From positions 744,001 through 808,000 of the forward strand of contig NZ_JAGHRO010000002.1 in assembly GCF_017743735.1 (NCBI RefSeq): DNA of 64,000 nucleotides, in the 5' to 3' direction. How positions within the stretch are numbered: position 1 is the first letter of the stretch; each line of letters starts with the position of its first letter. A model generated the notes under the pieces. The model was not told where the DNA came from and did no database searches. It worked only from the letters and a program-made list of their open reading frames with translations. Made by a program: the position numbers and the translations under genes. This stretch comes from Shimia sp. R9_2. Its GTDB lineage: Bacteria; Pseudomonadota; Alphaproteobacteria; Rhodobacterales; Rhodobacteraceae. This document shows, piece by piece, positions 19,371 to 28,095 of the stretch.

Positions 19371-19823
19371 TTATCCGGCGTCATTGGGCGGCCAGCCCTG
19401 CGTGTCTGTCTGATCCGCCCAGCGCAAAAACTCAGACAGCCCGCGGATGTCTTCATCGCTCAACTCATAGCGGGGCATCTGGCGACGCCCTTCGATCCCG
19501 CTGGGCTGGCTTTCGATCCACCCCTTCAGCATTTCAAAGGCGTCTTCCGGGCTGTCCTGCACACCCCAGCGGGTCATCACATTACCCACTTCAGGCGCGA
19601 AGTAGGCACCCTCGCCATGCAGGGTGTGGCAATTGATACAGGAGTTCTCTTCCCAGACATGTTTGCCGTGGATCACCGCCTCGCTCAGCGCCATTCCGGC
19701 GGTCGAGGTGTTCACCACGTATTTGTGCGATTGGACGGTCATCCCCACGAAGATCACGACAAAAAAGATCGAACCTCCGTAGAAGATGTTTCGCGCCCGC
19801 GACTTTGTCAGAAATTCAGCCAT
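19371..19823 (-). CDS. norC: Nitric oxide reductase, cytochrome c subunit
   Basis: Membrane-anchored c-type cytochrome passing electrons to NorB. The protein is 150 residues: one N-terminal transmembrane helix (NIFYGGSIFFVVIFVGMTV), then a haem-binding CINCH (ENSCINCHTLHGEGAYFAPE) and a distal methionine region (GRRQMPRY). The frame extends upstream to 19874, but ATG at 19823 is preceded by AAGGAGG and gives the family N-terminus. First gene of the nor operon, with a perfect TTGTG-N4-CACAA box 60-73 bases before the start. Confidence 0.95.
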   Translation of the reverse strand: MAEFLTKSRARNIFYGGSIFFVVIFVGMTVQSHKYVVNTSTAGMALSEAVIHGKHVWEENSCINCHTLHGEGAYFAPEVGNVMTRWGVQDSPEDAFEMLKGWIESQPSGIEGRRQMPRYELSDEDIRGLSEFLRWADQTDTQGWPPNDAG

Positions 19824-19882
19824 GAGCCGGCCTCCTTGGATTCGGGATGGCCTTGTCATAGCGGGGCAGCTCACGTGGAAGT

Positions 19883-19896
19883 TTGTGCCAGCACAA
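19883..19896 (-). promoter_or_regulatory. NnrR/DNR-type box upstream of norC
   Basis: TTGTGCCAGCACAA is a perfect TTGTG-N4-CACAA palindrome about 67 bases (centre) before the norC ATG. Crp/Fnr NO regulators such as Rhodobacter NnrR bind sites of the TTG-N8-CAA type, and such a regulator is encoded immediately upstream. Confidence 0.75.
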
Positions 19897-20023
19897 CCTT
19901 TGAAACGGTTATTGGGGCAAACCTGCTCTAAAACGCAGCACGCAAATGCCTGCGGAGAAAATGTCGGACGAGAAGAGATCGCTGCAGATTGCTCAGGCGC
20001 GCCAGTAAAGGCAAAAGCCGCGT

Positions 20024-20740
20024 TTAGGCCCGGCTCAAATCCACAAGCGCACTGGGATCAAGCACCTTGATCTGTTTGCGTTTGCTCTGCACCAGCCCAC
20101 GCTTTTCCCAGTCGCTCAACAAACGGCTGACCGTATGCAGCGTGGTCGCTGTGAGCTCAGAAAGATCCTGCCGCGTGATCGGGAAGTCTATTTCTATACC
20201 GTCGGGTGTCTTGCGTCCGGTCTGGTTGATCAACCGCAACAAGGCATTGGCCAAACGCTGTTCCACCTGCTGCGTGGCCAGCTCCACAATGCGTGTGTTC
20301 AACTCTCCGACCCGCTTGCCCACCGTCTTATAGGTGTTCACGGCAAACCCTTGATAGTCGGAAACAAAGCTCTCCCACAGCCCCATCGACCAACTCAGAA
20401 CAATCGACTCCGTCGCCGTCACTGCGGTTGCGGGATAGGTTTCGCGCCCAATGGCCTTTGCAATCCCGAGCAGCTGGCCCGACGGGATATACAGGGAAGT
20501 CACCTGCTCGCCGGTCGCCGTGATCCGCACCACACGCACATACCCATCCAGCAGCATATAAAAGCGCTCTGCCGGAGCGCCTTCGTCAAAAATCGCCACC
20601 CCCGCTTCATATCGCTTAGAGGTCGCCTGATCCAAAATCCTGCGGATCTGCCGTTTTTCAAGTTCGGAAAACGGCGGCAAGTGCGTGAGCAGGCTTTCAT
20701 CCAGCCTAGGCAGCGTTTTATGCGGCGGCGTACGGTCCAT
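20024..20740 (-). CDS. Crp/Fnr-family regulator of denitrification (NnrR/DNR type)
   Basis: A 238-residue regulator. Residues 20-130 form a cyclic-nucleotide-binding-like sensor fold (RYEAGVAIFDEGAPAERFYMLLDGYVRVVR). The C-terminus is a winged helix with ITRQDLSELTATTLHTVSRLLSDWEKRGLV. FNR-type N-terminal cysteines are lacking, so an Fe-S oxygen sensor is unlikely; haem-based NO sensing as in DNR/NnrR is the closest match. The start at 20740 is chosen over 20785 because upstream residues are not family-like. It lies between nor and nir, with candidate boxes on both sides. Confidence 0.85.
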   Translation of the reverse strand: MDRTPPHKTLPRLDESLLTHLPPFSELEKRQIRRILDQATSKRYEAGVAIFDEGAPAERFYMLLDGYVRVVRITATGEQVTSLYIPSGQLLGIAKAIGRETYPATAVTATESIVLSWSMGLWESFVSDYQGFAVNTYKTVGKRVGELNTRIVELATQQVEQRLANALLRLINQTGRKTPDGIEIDFPITRQDLSELTATTLHTVSRLLSDWEKRGLVQSKRKQIKVLDPSALVDLSRA

Positions 20741-20814
20741 GCATGAGTTGTGCCAGAACACCAAGGCGAAGACCACCTGCCGCAAGGCCCGCGCGCCGAC
20801 AAAACCAAAGTTCT

Positions 20815-20828
20815 TTGCGCTGGAACAA
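20815..20828. promoter_or_regulatory. Candidate NnrR/DNR box between regulator and nirK
   Basis: TTGCGCTGGAACAA fits TTG-N8-CAA with imperfect inner symmetry. It is 75-88 bases before the regulator start and about 153-166 before nirK, so it may serve autoregulation, nirK, or both. Confidence 0.5.
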
Positions 20829-20980
20829 AGTTCAGATTTTCAAATCCGTTAAATCTCGCCGCAACACACAGCCCACTTTGAACACTGCAAAAACTTTCAA
20901 GGCGTGACTGCGCGTTTCTCTTCAAAAGCAGCACATGGGTCGACCACCCGGTGCCAAGCAACCACCTCATGGAGGGTAAA

Positions 20981-22198
20981 ATGGCCAAAATCATCAATCC
21001 CGGTCTCATGAAAACAAGCCGCCGCAATGTTTTGCGCGGCAGCATGCTCGCAGGGGCCGCCGTTATGGCGGGTGCCACGGTTAAGGCGACACCGCGTGCG
21101 CCCAAAATCGACGCGATCAATGCAACCTCCACACACCTTTACAAAACAGCTGGCAAACAAGAGACAGCAAGCACCGCGAAGCCAGCAGATCTGTCCGGCT
21201 ACACCCGTGTGAAACAGGAGCTGGTCGCGCCGCCCTTTGCACCGGAACATGAGCAGGTCGCCACTGGTGGGCCAAAAATCATCGAAATCACCATGATCAC
21301 CGAAGAGCGTCTGATGGTGGTGGATGAAGACACCGGTGCCAGCATCTGGGCGCTGACATATAACGGCTCGGTGCCGGGCCCGCTGATCATCTGCCACGAA
21401 GGCGACATGATCGAGCTCACCCTGCGCAATCCTGAGAGCAGCATGATGGAGCACAACATCGATTTCCACGCGTCCACCGGAGCGCTTGGCGGCGGCGGAC
21501 TGTCCCATGTTCTACCCGGCGAAGAGGTAGTGCTGCGGTGGAAGGCCACCAAACCAGGCTGCTTCACCTATCACTGTGCCCCCGGCGGCGCGATGATCCC
21601 CTACCACGTCACCCACGGCATGAACGGCGCTGTGATGGTGCTGCCAAGAGACGGACTGAAGGACAAAGACGGCAATCCGCTGCGCTATGACCGCATCGCC
21701 TACATCGGCGAGCAGGACTACTACCTGCCACAAGATGAAAACGGCGACTTCATTCAATATGAGCAAGCGGGCGAAGACTTCTCTGACAGCCTTGACGCCA
21801 TGCGCACCCTGATCCCGACGCACTCTGTCTTCAACGGAGCCGTGGGCGCATTGACCGGCGAAAATGCCCTGAAAGCCGAGGTGGGTGAAACGGTCCTGAT
21901 GATACACAATCAGGCCAACCGCGACTCCCGTCCGCACCTGATCGGTGGGCACGGTAACTATGTCTGGGAAAGCTCCTTCACTGATGCGCCCTTGCAGGAC
22001 ATGGAGACCTGGTTCGTGCGTGGCGGCTGCGCGGTGGCGGCGATGTATACCTTCGAGCAACCGGGCGTCTATGCCTACGTCAACCACAACCTGATCGAAG
22101 GTGTCATGCTTGGTGCCACGGCCCACTTTGTTGTCGATGGCACTTGGAACAACGAACTGATGGAGCAGGTGGTCGCTCCCAGATACTTTGAAACCTGA
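20981..22198 (+). CDS. nirK: Copper-containing nitrite reductase
   Basis: Periplasmic reduction of nitrite to NO. The product is 405 residues with a Tat-type leader ([19 protein letters not shown]) and two cupredoxin domains. Type 1 and type 2 copper ligands are seen in EHNIDFH, in FTYHCAP and in [10 protein letters not shown]; a further histidine is in [12 protein letters not shown] at 20981 is chosen because GGAGG sits 5 bases upstream; an upstream GTG at 20951 lacks this. The region between leader and first cupredoxin domain seems longer than usual. It leads directly into nirV. Confidence 0.96.
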   Translation: MAKIINPGLMKTSRRNVLRGSMLAGAAVMAGATVKATPRAPKIDAINATSTHLYKTAGKQETASTAKPADLSGYTRVKQELVAPPFAPEHEQVATGGPKIIEITMITEERLMVVDEDTGASIWALTYNGSVPGPLIICHEGDMIELTLRNPESSMMEHNIDFHASTGALGGGGLSHVLPGEEVVLRWKATKPGCFTYHCAPGGAMIPYHVTHGMNGAVMVLPRDGLKDKDGNPLRYDRIAYIGEQDYYLPQDENGDFIQYEQAGEDFSDSLDAMRTLIPTHSVFNGAVGALTGENALKAEVGETVLMIHNQANRDSRPHLIGGHGNYVWESSFTDAPLQDMETWFVRGGCAVAAMYTFEQPGVYAYVNHNLIEGVMLGATAHFVVDGTWNNELMEQVVAPRYFET

Positions 22199-22215
22199 TC
22201 TGAAAGGATAGACCC

Positions 22216-22983
22216 ATGCCCGCCGCCAAGCGCCCGAACCTCACAAGCGCCCCCCCCCTTCGTCTTGCCGGTTTTGGTGTCTTGGCGGCGGCTCTTTTAG
22301 GGGCTGCTGCCCTGCAATTTGCCCCCAAATCACCATCACGGCCCGAACTACTGCCGCAGATGGCCGCCCATGCGGTTGTCATGCCAGACGGGCAACAGTT
22401 TTTTGCGCAGCGCTTTGAGGTCTCCGTTGCTGAGTGGAACATATGCGCGGCAGAAGGCCGCTGCGCGGTGTCGTTGCGGGTGCGGCCGGACCAAAAGCCC
22501 GAGACCACACCGGCCACAGGCCTCAGCTACGAAGATGTGCAGCAATATATCCGCTGGCTCAACACGCAGACCCGACAGCGCTTTCGCCTGCCCACCGCCA
22601 CGGAATGGGAACATATGGCGGTCGATGTTCTACCAGAAGAACCCGATCCGCTCTTCACTGATCCGTCGCTCACCTGGGCCTCAACCTACCTGACGGAAGG
22701 CACAACACCCCGCGCGCTGAAACCTCAAGGCAGCTTTTCCACCTCTCCCGAGGGGGTGGCTGATCTGGATGGCAGCGTCTGGGAATGGACCATGGAATGC
22801 TACGCTGGCGCCGAGGAGGGGATCGACCGCGACCGTTGTCCGGCATATTTTGTGGGCGGTGAACACGTCGCAGCGATGTCTTATCTGATACGCGATCCGG
22901 CCCGCGGTGGATGCGCTGTCGGCTCTCCACCAGCTCATCTCGGGCTCCGCCTAATCTCTGATCATGAAGTGCCGCGCGGCTAA
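22216..22983 (+). CDS. nirV: NirV, formylglycine-generating-enzyme-like protein
   Basis: A 255-residue protein with an N-terminal hydrophobic anchor or signal (LAGFGVLAAALLGAAAL) and an FGE/SUMF1-like fold: FEVSVAEWNICAAEGRC, FRLPTATEWEHMA, DLDGSVWEWTMECY and a C-terminal GLRLIS. NirV commonly follows nirK in Rhodobacterales and some other denitrifiers; its exact task is unsettled. The gene lies 17 bases after nirK, with a purine-rich ribosome site (GAAAGGA). Confidence 0.88.
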   Translation: MPAAKRPNLTSAPPLRLAGFGVLAAALLGAAALQFAPKSPSRPELLPQMAAHAVVMPDGQQFFAQRFEVSVAEWNICAAEGRCAVSLRVRPDQKPETTPATGLSYEDVQQYIRWLNTQTRQRFRLPTATEWEHMAVDVLPEEPDPLFTDPSLTWASTYLTEGTTPRALKPQGSFSTSPEGVADLDGSVWEWTMECYAGAEEGIDRDRCPAYFVGGEHVAAMSYLIRDPARGGCAVGSPPAHLGLRLISDHEVPRG

Positions 22984-22992
22984 GGCCCCGCC

Positions 22993-23634
22993 TTAAAACG
23001 CGCCGGTGTTTTGAAATTCGATATCCGCGCGCAGGCGCTGGCTTTGCACCAAACGCGCGTTTGTCAGGTCGTTTTCCTCTGCGCGCTGCACTGCCTGCTC
23101 TTGTGACAGCCCGTGGGTCAACCACCGCTCCACCAGACGCCGACGCAGCTCTTCCTCTGGCACCGACAGAAAAACCGACACATCCCAAATGTCTGACAGC
23201 GCCCGCCAGACCGGCGCGTCAAACAGCAGGTAATTGCCTTCAACCACCACCGTATCGCACTGCGCCGACACCGCGCCGCCACCGGGTATGGTCACATCGC
23301 GGGCGCGGTCAAAGGTTGGATAGGCCAGAACCCCGCCTTGAGACAGCTGTCCAGCCAAGGCCACAAACCCTTCGGAATCAAAGGTATTTGGCGCGCCTTT
23401 TCGCGCCAGAAGCCCCAGATCCACGAGGTCCTGATTGTCCATGTGAAACCCGTCCATCGGCACAACCTGCGCCGCTGATCCGGTGTCACTCAACCGCGCA
23501 GCAATCTCTTCTGCCAGCGTTGATTTCCCGCTCGCCGGAGCACCGGCCACCGCCACAACCCTGCGCGCACCTTTGCGTGGCGCGGCCGCTATGGCCGCAA
23601 CCAGCGCATCCAGATCCTGCATCACGCGGCTCAC
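22993..23634 (-). CDS. frcK: FrcK-like P-loop kinase
   Basis: A 213-residue P-loop kinase of the uridine kinase/pantothenate kinase fold: Walker A AGAPASGKST at about 30-39, VPMDGFHMDN, and VVVEGNYLLFD. It overlaps the frcA end by 4 bases. In Sinorhizobium meliloti a kinase of this class (FrcK) is encoded with the FrcBCA sugar importer. Phosphorylation of the imported sugar is the expected role, though the superfamily also holds nucleoside kinases. Confidence 0.8.
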   Translation of the reverse strand: MSRVMQDLDALVAAIAAAPRKGARRVVAVAGAPASGKSTLAEEIAARLSDTGSAAQVVPMDGFHMDNQDLVDLGLLARKGAPNTFDSEGFVALAGQLSQGGVLAYPTFDRARDVTIPGGGAVSAQCDTVVVEGNYLLFDAPVWRALSDIWDVSVFLSVPEEELRRRLVERWLTHGLSQEQAVQRAEENDLTNARLVQSQRLRADIEFQNTGAF

Positions 23635-24401
23635 GCCGCCTCCGACGGCGCAGCCTTCGCCCCCGTCATAAAGGCCACCGCATCGGACATGGTGTAATCC
23701 TTTGGATCAATCACACAGAGCCGCTTGCCCAGACGGTGCACATGGATGCGATCAGCCACCTCAAACACATGCGGCATGTTGTGGCTGATCAGGATGATCG
23801 GAATGCCCCGCGCCTTCACATCCTGGATCAACTCCAGCACTTTCCGGCTCTCTTTCACGCCCAGCGCCGCAGTGGGCTCATCCAGAATGATCACCTTGGA
23901 GCCAAAAGCCGCCGCACGCGCCACGGCCACGCCTTGCCGCTGACCGCCGGAGAGGGTTTCCACCGCTTGATTGATGTTCTGAATGGTCATCAGCCCCAAC
24001 TCGCTCAGCTTGTCGCGGGCAAATTTCTCCATGGCAGGACGGTCGAGCTGGCGCATCCATTTGCCGCGAAAACCGGGTTTGCGCAGTTCTCGCCCCATGA
24101 ACATATTGTCGGCAATCGACAGCGCAGGCGACATCGCAAGGGTTTGATAAACCGTCTCAATCCCCGCCTCCCGCGCCTCAATGGGGGAGGTAAAACGCAC
24201 CTCCTTGCCCTCCAGCGTCACCGTGCCCTCATCGGGGATCACCGCACCGGAGACCGCCTTGATCAGCGAGCTTTTCCCAGCGCCATTGTCGCCAATCACC
24301 GCCAAAATCTCGCCCGGCATCAGGTCGAAGTCACAATGATCCAGCGCCGTCACACGGCCATAGCGCTTGACCAGCCCGCGGCCTTTCAAAATCGGTTCCA
24401 T
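23631..24401 (-). CDS. frcA: Sugar ABC transporter ATP-binding protein, FrcA-like
   Basis: A 256-residue ATPase with a single nucleotide-binding domain: Walker A GDNGAGKSSL, Q-loop TVYQTLAM, signature LSGGQRQGVAVARA, Walker B VIILDEPTAALG and the switch histidine ISHNMPHV. Most ribose/xylose-type importers have a double ATPase; the single form matches FrcA. It overlaps frcC by one base and frcK by four. Confidence 0.88.
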   Translation of the reverse strand: MEPILKGRGLVKRYGRVTALDHCDFDLMPGEILAVIGDNGAGKSSLIKAVSGAVIPDEGTVTLEGKEVRFTSPIEAREAGIETVYQTLAMSPALSIADNMFMGRELRKPGFRGKWMRQLDRPAMEKFARDKLSELGLMTIQNINQAVETLSGGQRQGVAVARAAAFGSKVIILDEPTAALGVKESRKVLELIQDVKARGIPIILISHNMPHVFEVADRIHVHRLGKRLCVIDPKDYTMSDAVAFMTGAKAAPSEAA

Positions 24402-25462
24402 TATGCCGCCACCTTTCTAATCCACTGATCCACGGCCACCGCGCCGATGATGAGCGCGCCGATGAGCAGGAAGGTCCATTGCGCATCTGCGCCGGCCAGC
24501 CGCAGCCCCAGTGTGAAAACCCCCACAATCAATGCGCCAAAGAATGTGCCCAGAATGGAGCCGCGCCCGCCAAAGAGCGAGATGCCCCCGATCACCACCG
24601 CGGTGATGCTCTCGATGTTCAGAAGTTGCCCCGATGTTGGCGAGACAGAACCAATCCGCCCGATCAGCGCCCAGCCTGCAAAGGCGCAGATCAGCCCGGC
24701 CAGTGCATAGACTGAGATCAGCACGCCCTTCACATTCACGCCCGACAGCTCCGCCGCTTCAGGGTCATCGCCCACCGCATAGACATGTCTGCCCCATGCC
24801 GTGTGTTTCAGCACATAGGCCAGCACGACAACCAGAAGCACCATGAAGACCACACCCAGCGTAAATACTGCGCCGCCCAGTTTGAATTTCGCCCCCAAGA
24901 GCTGCAACAAAGGCGCCTCTGCGGCGATGTCCTGTGATCGGATGGTCTCATTGGCCGAATAGAGGAAATTCGCCGCCAGAACGATCTGCCACATGCCCAA
25001 TGTGACGATAAACGGTGGCAGCTTCATACGCGCCACAAGCCAGCCATTGAGCGCACCAATCGCGGTGCCAAAAGCCAGCCCGAAGGCCACCGCCACCGCA
25101 GGCGGCAAGCCATAGCGAAAGGTGAATTGCCCCATCACCACGGAGGAGATCACCGCAATGGCCCCGACACTCAAATCGATGCCTGCGGTCAGGATCACAA
25201 GGCTTTGCGCCGCCGCCACAATGCCGACGATCTGCACCTGTTGCAAAATCAAGGTGAGCGCGAAGGGTGAGAAAAACCGGCTGCCCAGCAGCAGGCCAAA
25301 AATCACCACCGCACCGATCAGTACAATCAGCGGCACCAGCGCGGGCGTGGTGTGCAAAGCGTGGTGAAACCGCCCGACAATCCCCTTTTTGCCCTCGTCA
25401 AAATGAGCAACTTCGGACGCTGAATCTGTCACCACAGCCTCATAATTCTCCGACTGAGACAT
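24401..25462 (-). CDS. frcC: Sugar ABC transporter permease, FrcC-like
   Basis: A 353-residue inner-membrane permease of the RbsC/FrcC family with about 9-10 hydrophobic helices. Family segments include ILTAGIDLSVGAI, ALNGWLVARMKLPPFIVTLG, AVGDDPEAAELSGVNV and VIGGISLFGGRGSILGT. It probably forms a homodimeric channel with FrcA. It is separated from frcB by 92 bases containing a hairpin. Confidence 0.9.
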   Translation of the reverse strand: MSQSENYEAVVTDSASEVAHFDEGKKGIVGRFHHALHTTPALVPLIVLIGAVVIFGLLLGSRFFSPFALTLILQQVQIVGIVAAAQSLVILTAGIDLSVGAIAVISSVVMGQFTFRYGLPPAVAVAFGLAFGTAIGALNGWLVARMKLPPFIVTLGMWQIVLAANFLYSANETIRSQDIAAEAPLLQLLGAKFKLGGAVFTLGVVFMVLLVVVLAYVLKHTAWGRHVYAVGDDPEAAELSGVNVKGVLISVYALAGLICAFAGWALIGRIGSVSPTSGQLLNIESITAVVIGGISLFGGRGSILGTFFGALIVGVFTLGLRLAGADAQWTFLLIGALIIGAVAVDQWIRKVAA

Positions 25463-25501
25463 GTGAGCCCTCCCCCGGCATTCTGTCTGAGCTTGTGCAA
25501 A

Positions 25502-25523
25502 AGGGTGAGGCTGCCCCCACCCT
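25502..25523 (-). terminator. frcB-frcC intergenic hairpin
   Basis: Minus strand reads AGGGTG - GGGGCAGCCT - CACCCT, then TTTTGC. Such partial terminators or 3' stabilisers are common between the binding-protein gene and the permease gene and would allow more binding protein than transporter. Confidence 0.45.
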
Positions 25524-25554
25524 CTCGCGTCAGGTTAACACGACTTGGCCGCGA

Positions 25555-26565
25555 TCAGCCCCAGCAAAGCTCGGTGCCTTTGGCGGTGTCGATGCTGTCC
25601 ACGCCATCAACCGGCTGATCGGTGACAAGCGACACGCCAGTGTCAAAGAACTCCTTGCCGTCAGAGGCCTGCGGCTTGGTGCCGTCTTTGGCCCAGGCTG
25701 CAATCGCCTCAATGCCTTTGGACGCCATCAACAGCGGATACTGCTGCGATGTCGCGCCAATGACACCGTCCTTGACGTTGTCCACACCAGGACAGCCGCC
25801 ATCCACAGACACTATCAGCACGTCATTTTCACGGCCAATCGCCTTCAACGCTTCATAGGCACCCGCAGCGGCAGGCTCATTGATGGTGTAGACCACGTTG
25901 ATCATCGGATCTTTGGCCAGCAGGTTCTCCATGGCGCGGCGGCCACCTTCCTCGTTGCCAGCGGTGATGTCATTGCCCACGATGCGTGGATCGGTCTCAT
26001 CGCCCCATTTGCCGGGGTCGCCCAGCTCAATGCCAAAGCCTTTCAGGAAGCCCTGATCGCGCAGAACACCCACAGTGGGCTGGCTCACCGCCAGATCAAG
26101 CATCGCAATCTTTGCGTTGGCCGCCTCGTCGCCCAACGCCGCTGCCGCCCATTTCCCAATCAGCTCTCCAGCCAGGAAGTTGTCGGTGGCAAAGGTCATA
26201 TCCGCAGAGTCAATCGGCTCCAGCGGGGTGTCGAGTGCAATCACCAAAAGGCCCGCATCCCGCGCCTGCTGCACCGCTGGCACAATCGAGCTGGTGTCAG
26301 AGGCGGTCAGCAAAATACCTTTCGCGCCATTGGCAATGCAGGTCTCAATCGCCGCCACCTGAGTTTCGTGGTCACCATCCACCTTACCGGCATAGCTGTT
26401 GAGCGTGATGCCCAGCTCTTCGGCCTTTGCCGTCGCGCCTTCGCGCATCTTCACAAAGAACGGATTGGTGTCTGTTTTGGTGATCAGGCACGCGCTCACA
26501 TCCGCCGCCGCACTGACCGTCATTCCGGCCAAAACAAGGGCCGATGTCGCAAGTAGCTTTTTCAT
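25555..26565 (-). CDS. frcB: Sugar ABC transporter substrate-binding protein, FrcB-like
   Basis: A 336-residue periplasmic binding protein of the ribose/fructose type. It has a signal peptide ([21 protein letters not shown]) and type I fold segments [43 protein letters not shown] and [26 protein letters not shown]. The frame is open far upstream, but ATG at 26565 has GGGAGGA before it and gives a clean leader. By analogy with S. meliloti FrcB it may bind fructose, ribose and mannose; specificity is not readable here. Confidence 0.9.
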   Translation of the reverse strand: MKKLLATSALVLAGMTVSAAADVSACLITKTDTNPFFVKMREGATAKAEELGITLNSYAGKVDGDHETQVAAIETCIANGAKGILLTASDTSSIVPAVQQARDAGLLVIALDTPLEPIDSADMTFATDNFLAGELIGKWAAAALGDEAANAKIAMLDLAVSQPTVGVLRDQGFLKGFGIELGDPGKWGDETDPRIVGNDITAGNEEGGRRAMENLLAKDPMINVVYTINEPAAAGAYEALKAIGRENDVLIVSVDGGCPGVDNVKDGVIGATSQQYPLLMASKGIEAIAAWAKDGTKPQASDGKEFFDTGVSLVTDQPVDGVDSIDTAKGTELCWG

Positions 26566-26683
26566 AATGTCCTCCCAAGGTTCGCAATATTTGGATCTGG
26601 CTCCCTCCAGCTCCAGGCCTGCCTCTAATTCGTGACGCAGGATGCCCCCATAGGTAACGGCGATTCCCCAAGAGCTGTCAATA

Positions 26684-26700
26684 AATAAATTAACTTTATT
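26684..26700. promoter_or_regulatory. AT-rich inverted repeat between frcB and frcR
   Basis: AATAAA-N5-TTTATT lies in an AT-rich patch (26680-26707) centred between the divergent frcB and frcR starts. It is the natural candidate operator for the ROK repressor FrcR; ROK operators are often of the TTTATT type. Confidence 0.5.
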
Positions 26701-26745
26701 AAATAATCGAAGCGCCCTATCTTCCAAAGCTGGGAGGAGCCTTTT

Positions 26746-27954
26746 ATGGTCAGCCATATGGATGGCGGAAAAATCAGAGCACTCAGCGGCGGCGTGAATC
26801 AACGGCGCGTCCGCAACCACAATGAACGCCTTCTGATGTCCATCCTGCAGCGGCAGGGCGCCCTGCCCGGCATCGACCTGGCAAAACGCATGGGGCTGAC
26901 GCCACCGGCGATCTCCACCATGTTGCGCAAGCTGGAAAGCGATGGCCTGCTTCAGCGCGGCGAACCCACGCGCGGCAAGGTGGGCAAGCCCTCCATTCCC
27001 ATGCACCTCAACCCCGACGGGGTCCTGGCGCTGGGATTGAAGATCGGCCGCCGGACTGCGGATCTCTTACTGCTCAATTTCGCGGGCAATGTGCGCGCCT
27101 CAGAGCACACCACCTACGACTACCCGCTGCCCGCAGATGTCTTCTCATTCCTTCATGACAGTCTTGAGACATTGCTCGCCGGCCTCAGCGCCGAGGAGGT
27201 CGCGCGCATTTGCGGGATCGGCGTCGCCGCCCCTTTTGAGCTCTGGCGATGGAGCGATCTGGCAGGCCCCGCCGCAGAGCAGTTCAAGCTCTGGAAAGAC
27301 ATTGATTTTGCTCAAGAGGTGGCCCGCTTCAGCGACCTGCCCATCTTTGTTGGCAATGACGCCACCGCAGCTTGCCGCGCCGAGCATCTCTATGGCCGTG
27401 GCAAAGAGTTCCGCGACTATGCCTATTTCTTTGTCGGCTCCTTTGTTGGCGGTGGCATCGTCATGAATGACAGTGTGTTTGAGGGCAATCAGGGCAACGC
27501 GGGCGCGCTTGGCTCCATGCGCGCCACAGGCCCTATGGGCGAAAGCCGCCAGCTCATTGATGTGGCCTCCATCCACCTGCTGGAAACGCGGCTGATCGAG
27601 GCCGGTCTCAACCCCGACATGCTCTGGAGCCAGCCACAAGATTGGTCAGTGCTCAGCCGCTATGTCGATCCGTGGCTGGGTCAGACCGCGCAGGAGCTCG
27701 CCAAGGCCGCACTGTCGGTCTGCTCCGTGGTCGATTTTGAGGCCATTCTGATCGACGGTGCCTTTCCCGCCGATGTCCGCCAAGAGCTGGTGGAGCGGGT
27801 CCGGCGCTATCTGGTCAATCAGGACACACGCGGCCTGATCGTGCCGCGCATCGAAGAGGCTGTGGTGGGTCAGGACGCGCGTGAAATTGGTGCCGCCAGC
27901 GGCCCGATCTTCTCGCAGTTCTTCCTCAACACGCACGCCGGATTGTCCCGCTGA
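26746..27954 (+). CDS. frcR: ROK-family transcriptional repressor, FrcR-like
   Basis: A 402-residue regulator. Residues 25-80 form a winged helix ([37 protein letters not shown]). The rest is the ROK fold, with a kinase-like nucleotide motif region and [16 protein letters not shown] and [22 protein letters not shown]. The usual ROK zinc cluster CxCGxxGC is absent, as in many FrcR/XylR-like regulators. It is divergent from frcB, so it probably controls the frcBCAK operon in response to sugar. Confidence 0.86.
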   Translation: MVSHMDGGKIRALSGGVNQRRVRNHNERLLMSILQRQGALPGIDLAKRMGLTPPAISTMLRKLESDGLLQRGEPTRGKVGKPSIPMHLNPDGVLALGLKIGRRTADLLLLNFAGNVRASEHTTYDYPLPADVFSFLHDSLETLLAGLSAEEVARICGIGVAAPFELWRWSDLAGPAAEQFKLWKDIDFAQEVARFSDLPIFVGNDATAACRAEHLYGRGKEFRDYAYFFVGSFVGGGIVMNDSVFEGNQGNAGALGSMRATGPMGESRQLIDVASIHLLETRLIEAGLNPDMLWSQPQDWSVLSRYVDPWLGQTAQELAKAALSVCSVVDFEAILIDGAFPADVRQELVERVRRYLVNQDTRGLIVPRIEEAVVGQDAREIGAASGPIFSQFFLNTHAGLSR

Positions 27955-27992
27955 GCCGCAACACCCGACTTTGTCGCAACCAAAGTGAGCGG

Positions 27993-28012
27993 GCCTATAC
28001 CTGCGTATAGGC
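27993..28012. promoter_or_regulatory. 20-base palindrome upstream of the polysaccharide genes
   Basis: Arms GCCTATAC / GTATAGGC (8 bp, perfect) around CTGC, 84 bases before the first gene of the polysaccharide cluster and 39 after frcR. It could be an operator for the cluster or a transcript-end hairpin for frcR. No T-tract follows, which favours the former. Confidence 0.4.
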
Positions 28013-28095
28013 GCCCTGCCTTTTGCCACCCCGACCATACCTGAGCGCGGCGCGCGCTGACGCCATCCGCCAGCTACCTTCTGGGCATTCAACCT

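Noticed and set aside
13688-22983. A complete denitrification pathway
   Set aside because: Only nitrite and NO reduction genes are seen; no nar/nap or nos genes occur in the window.
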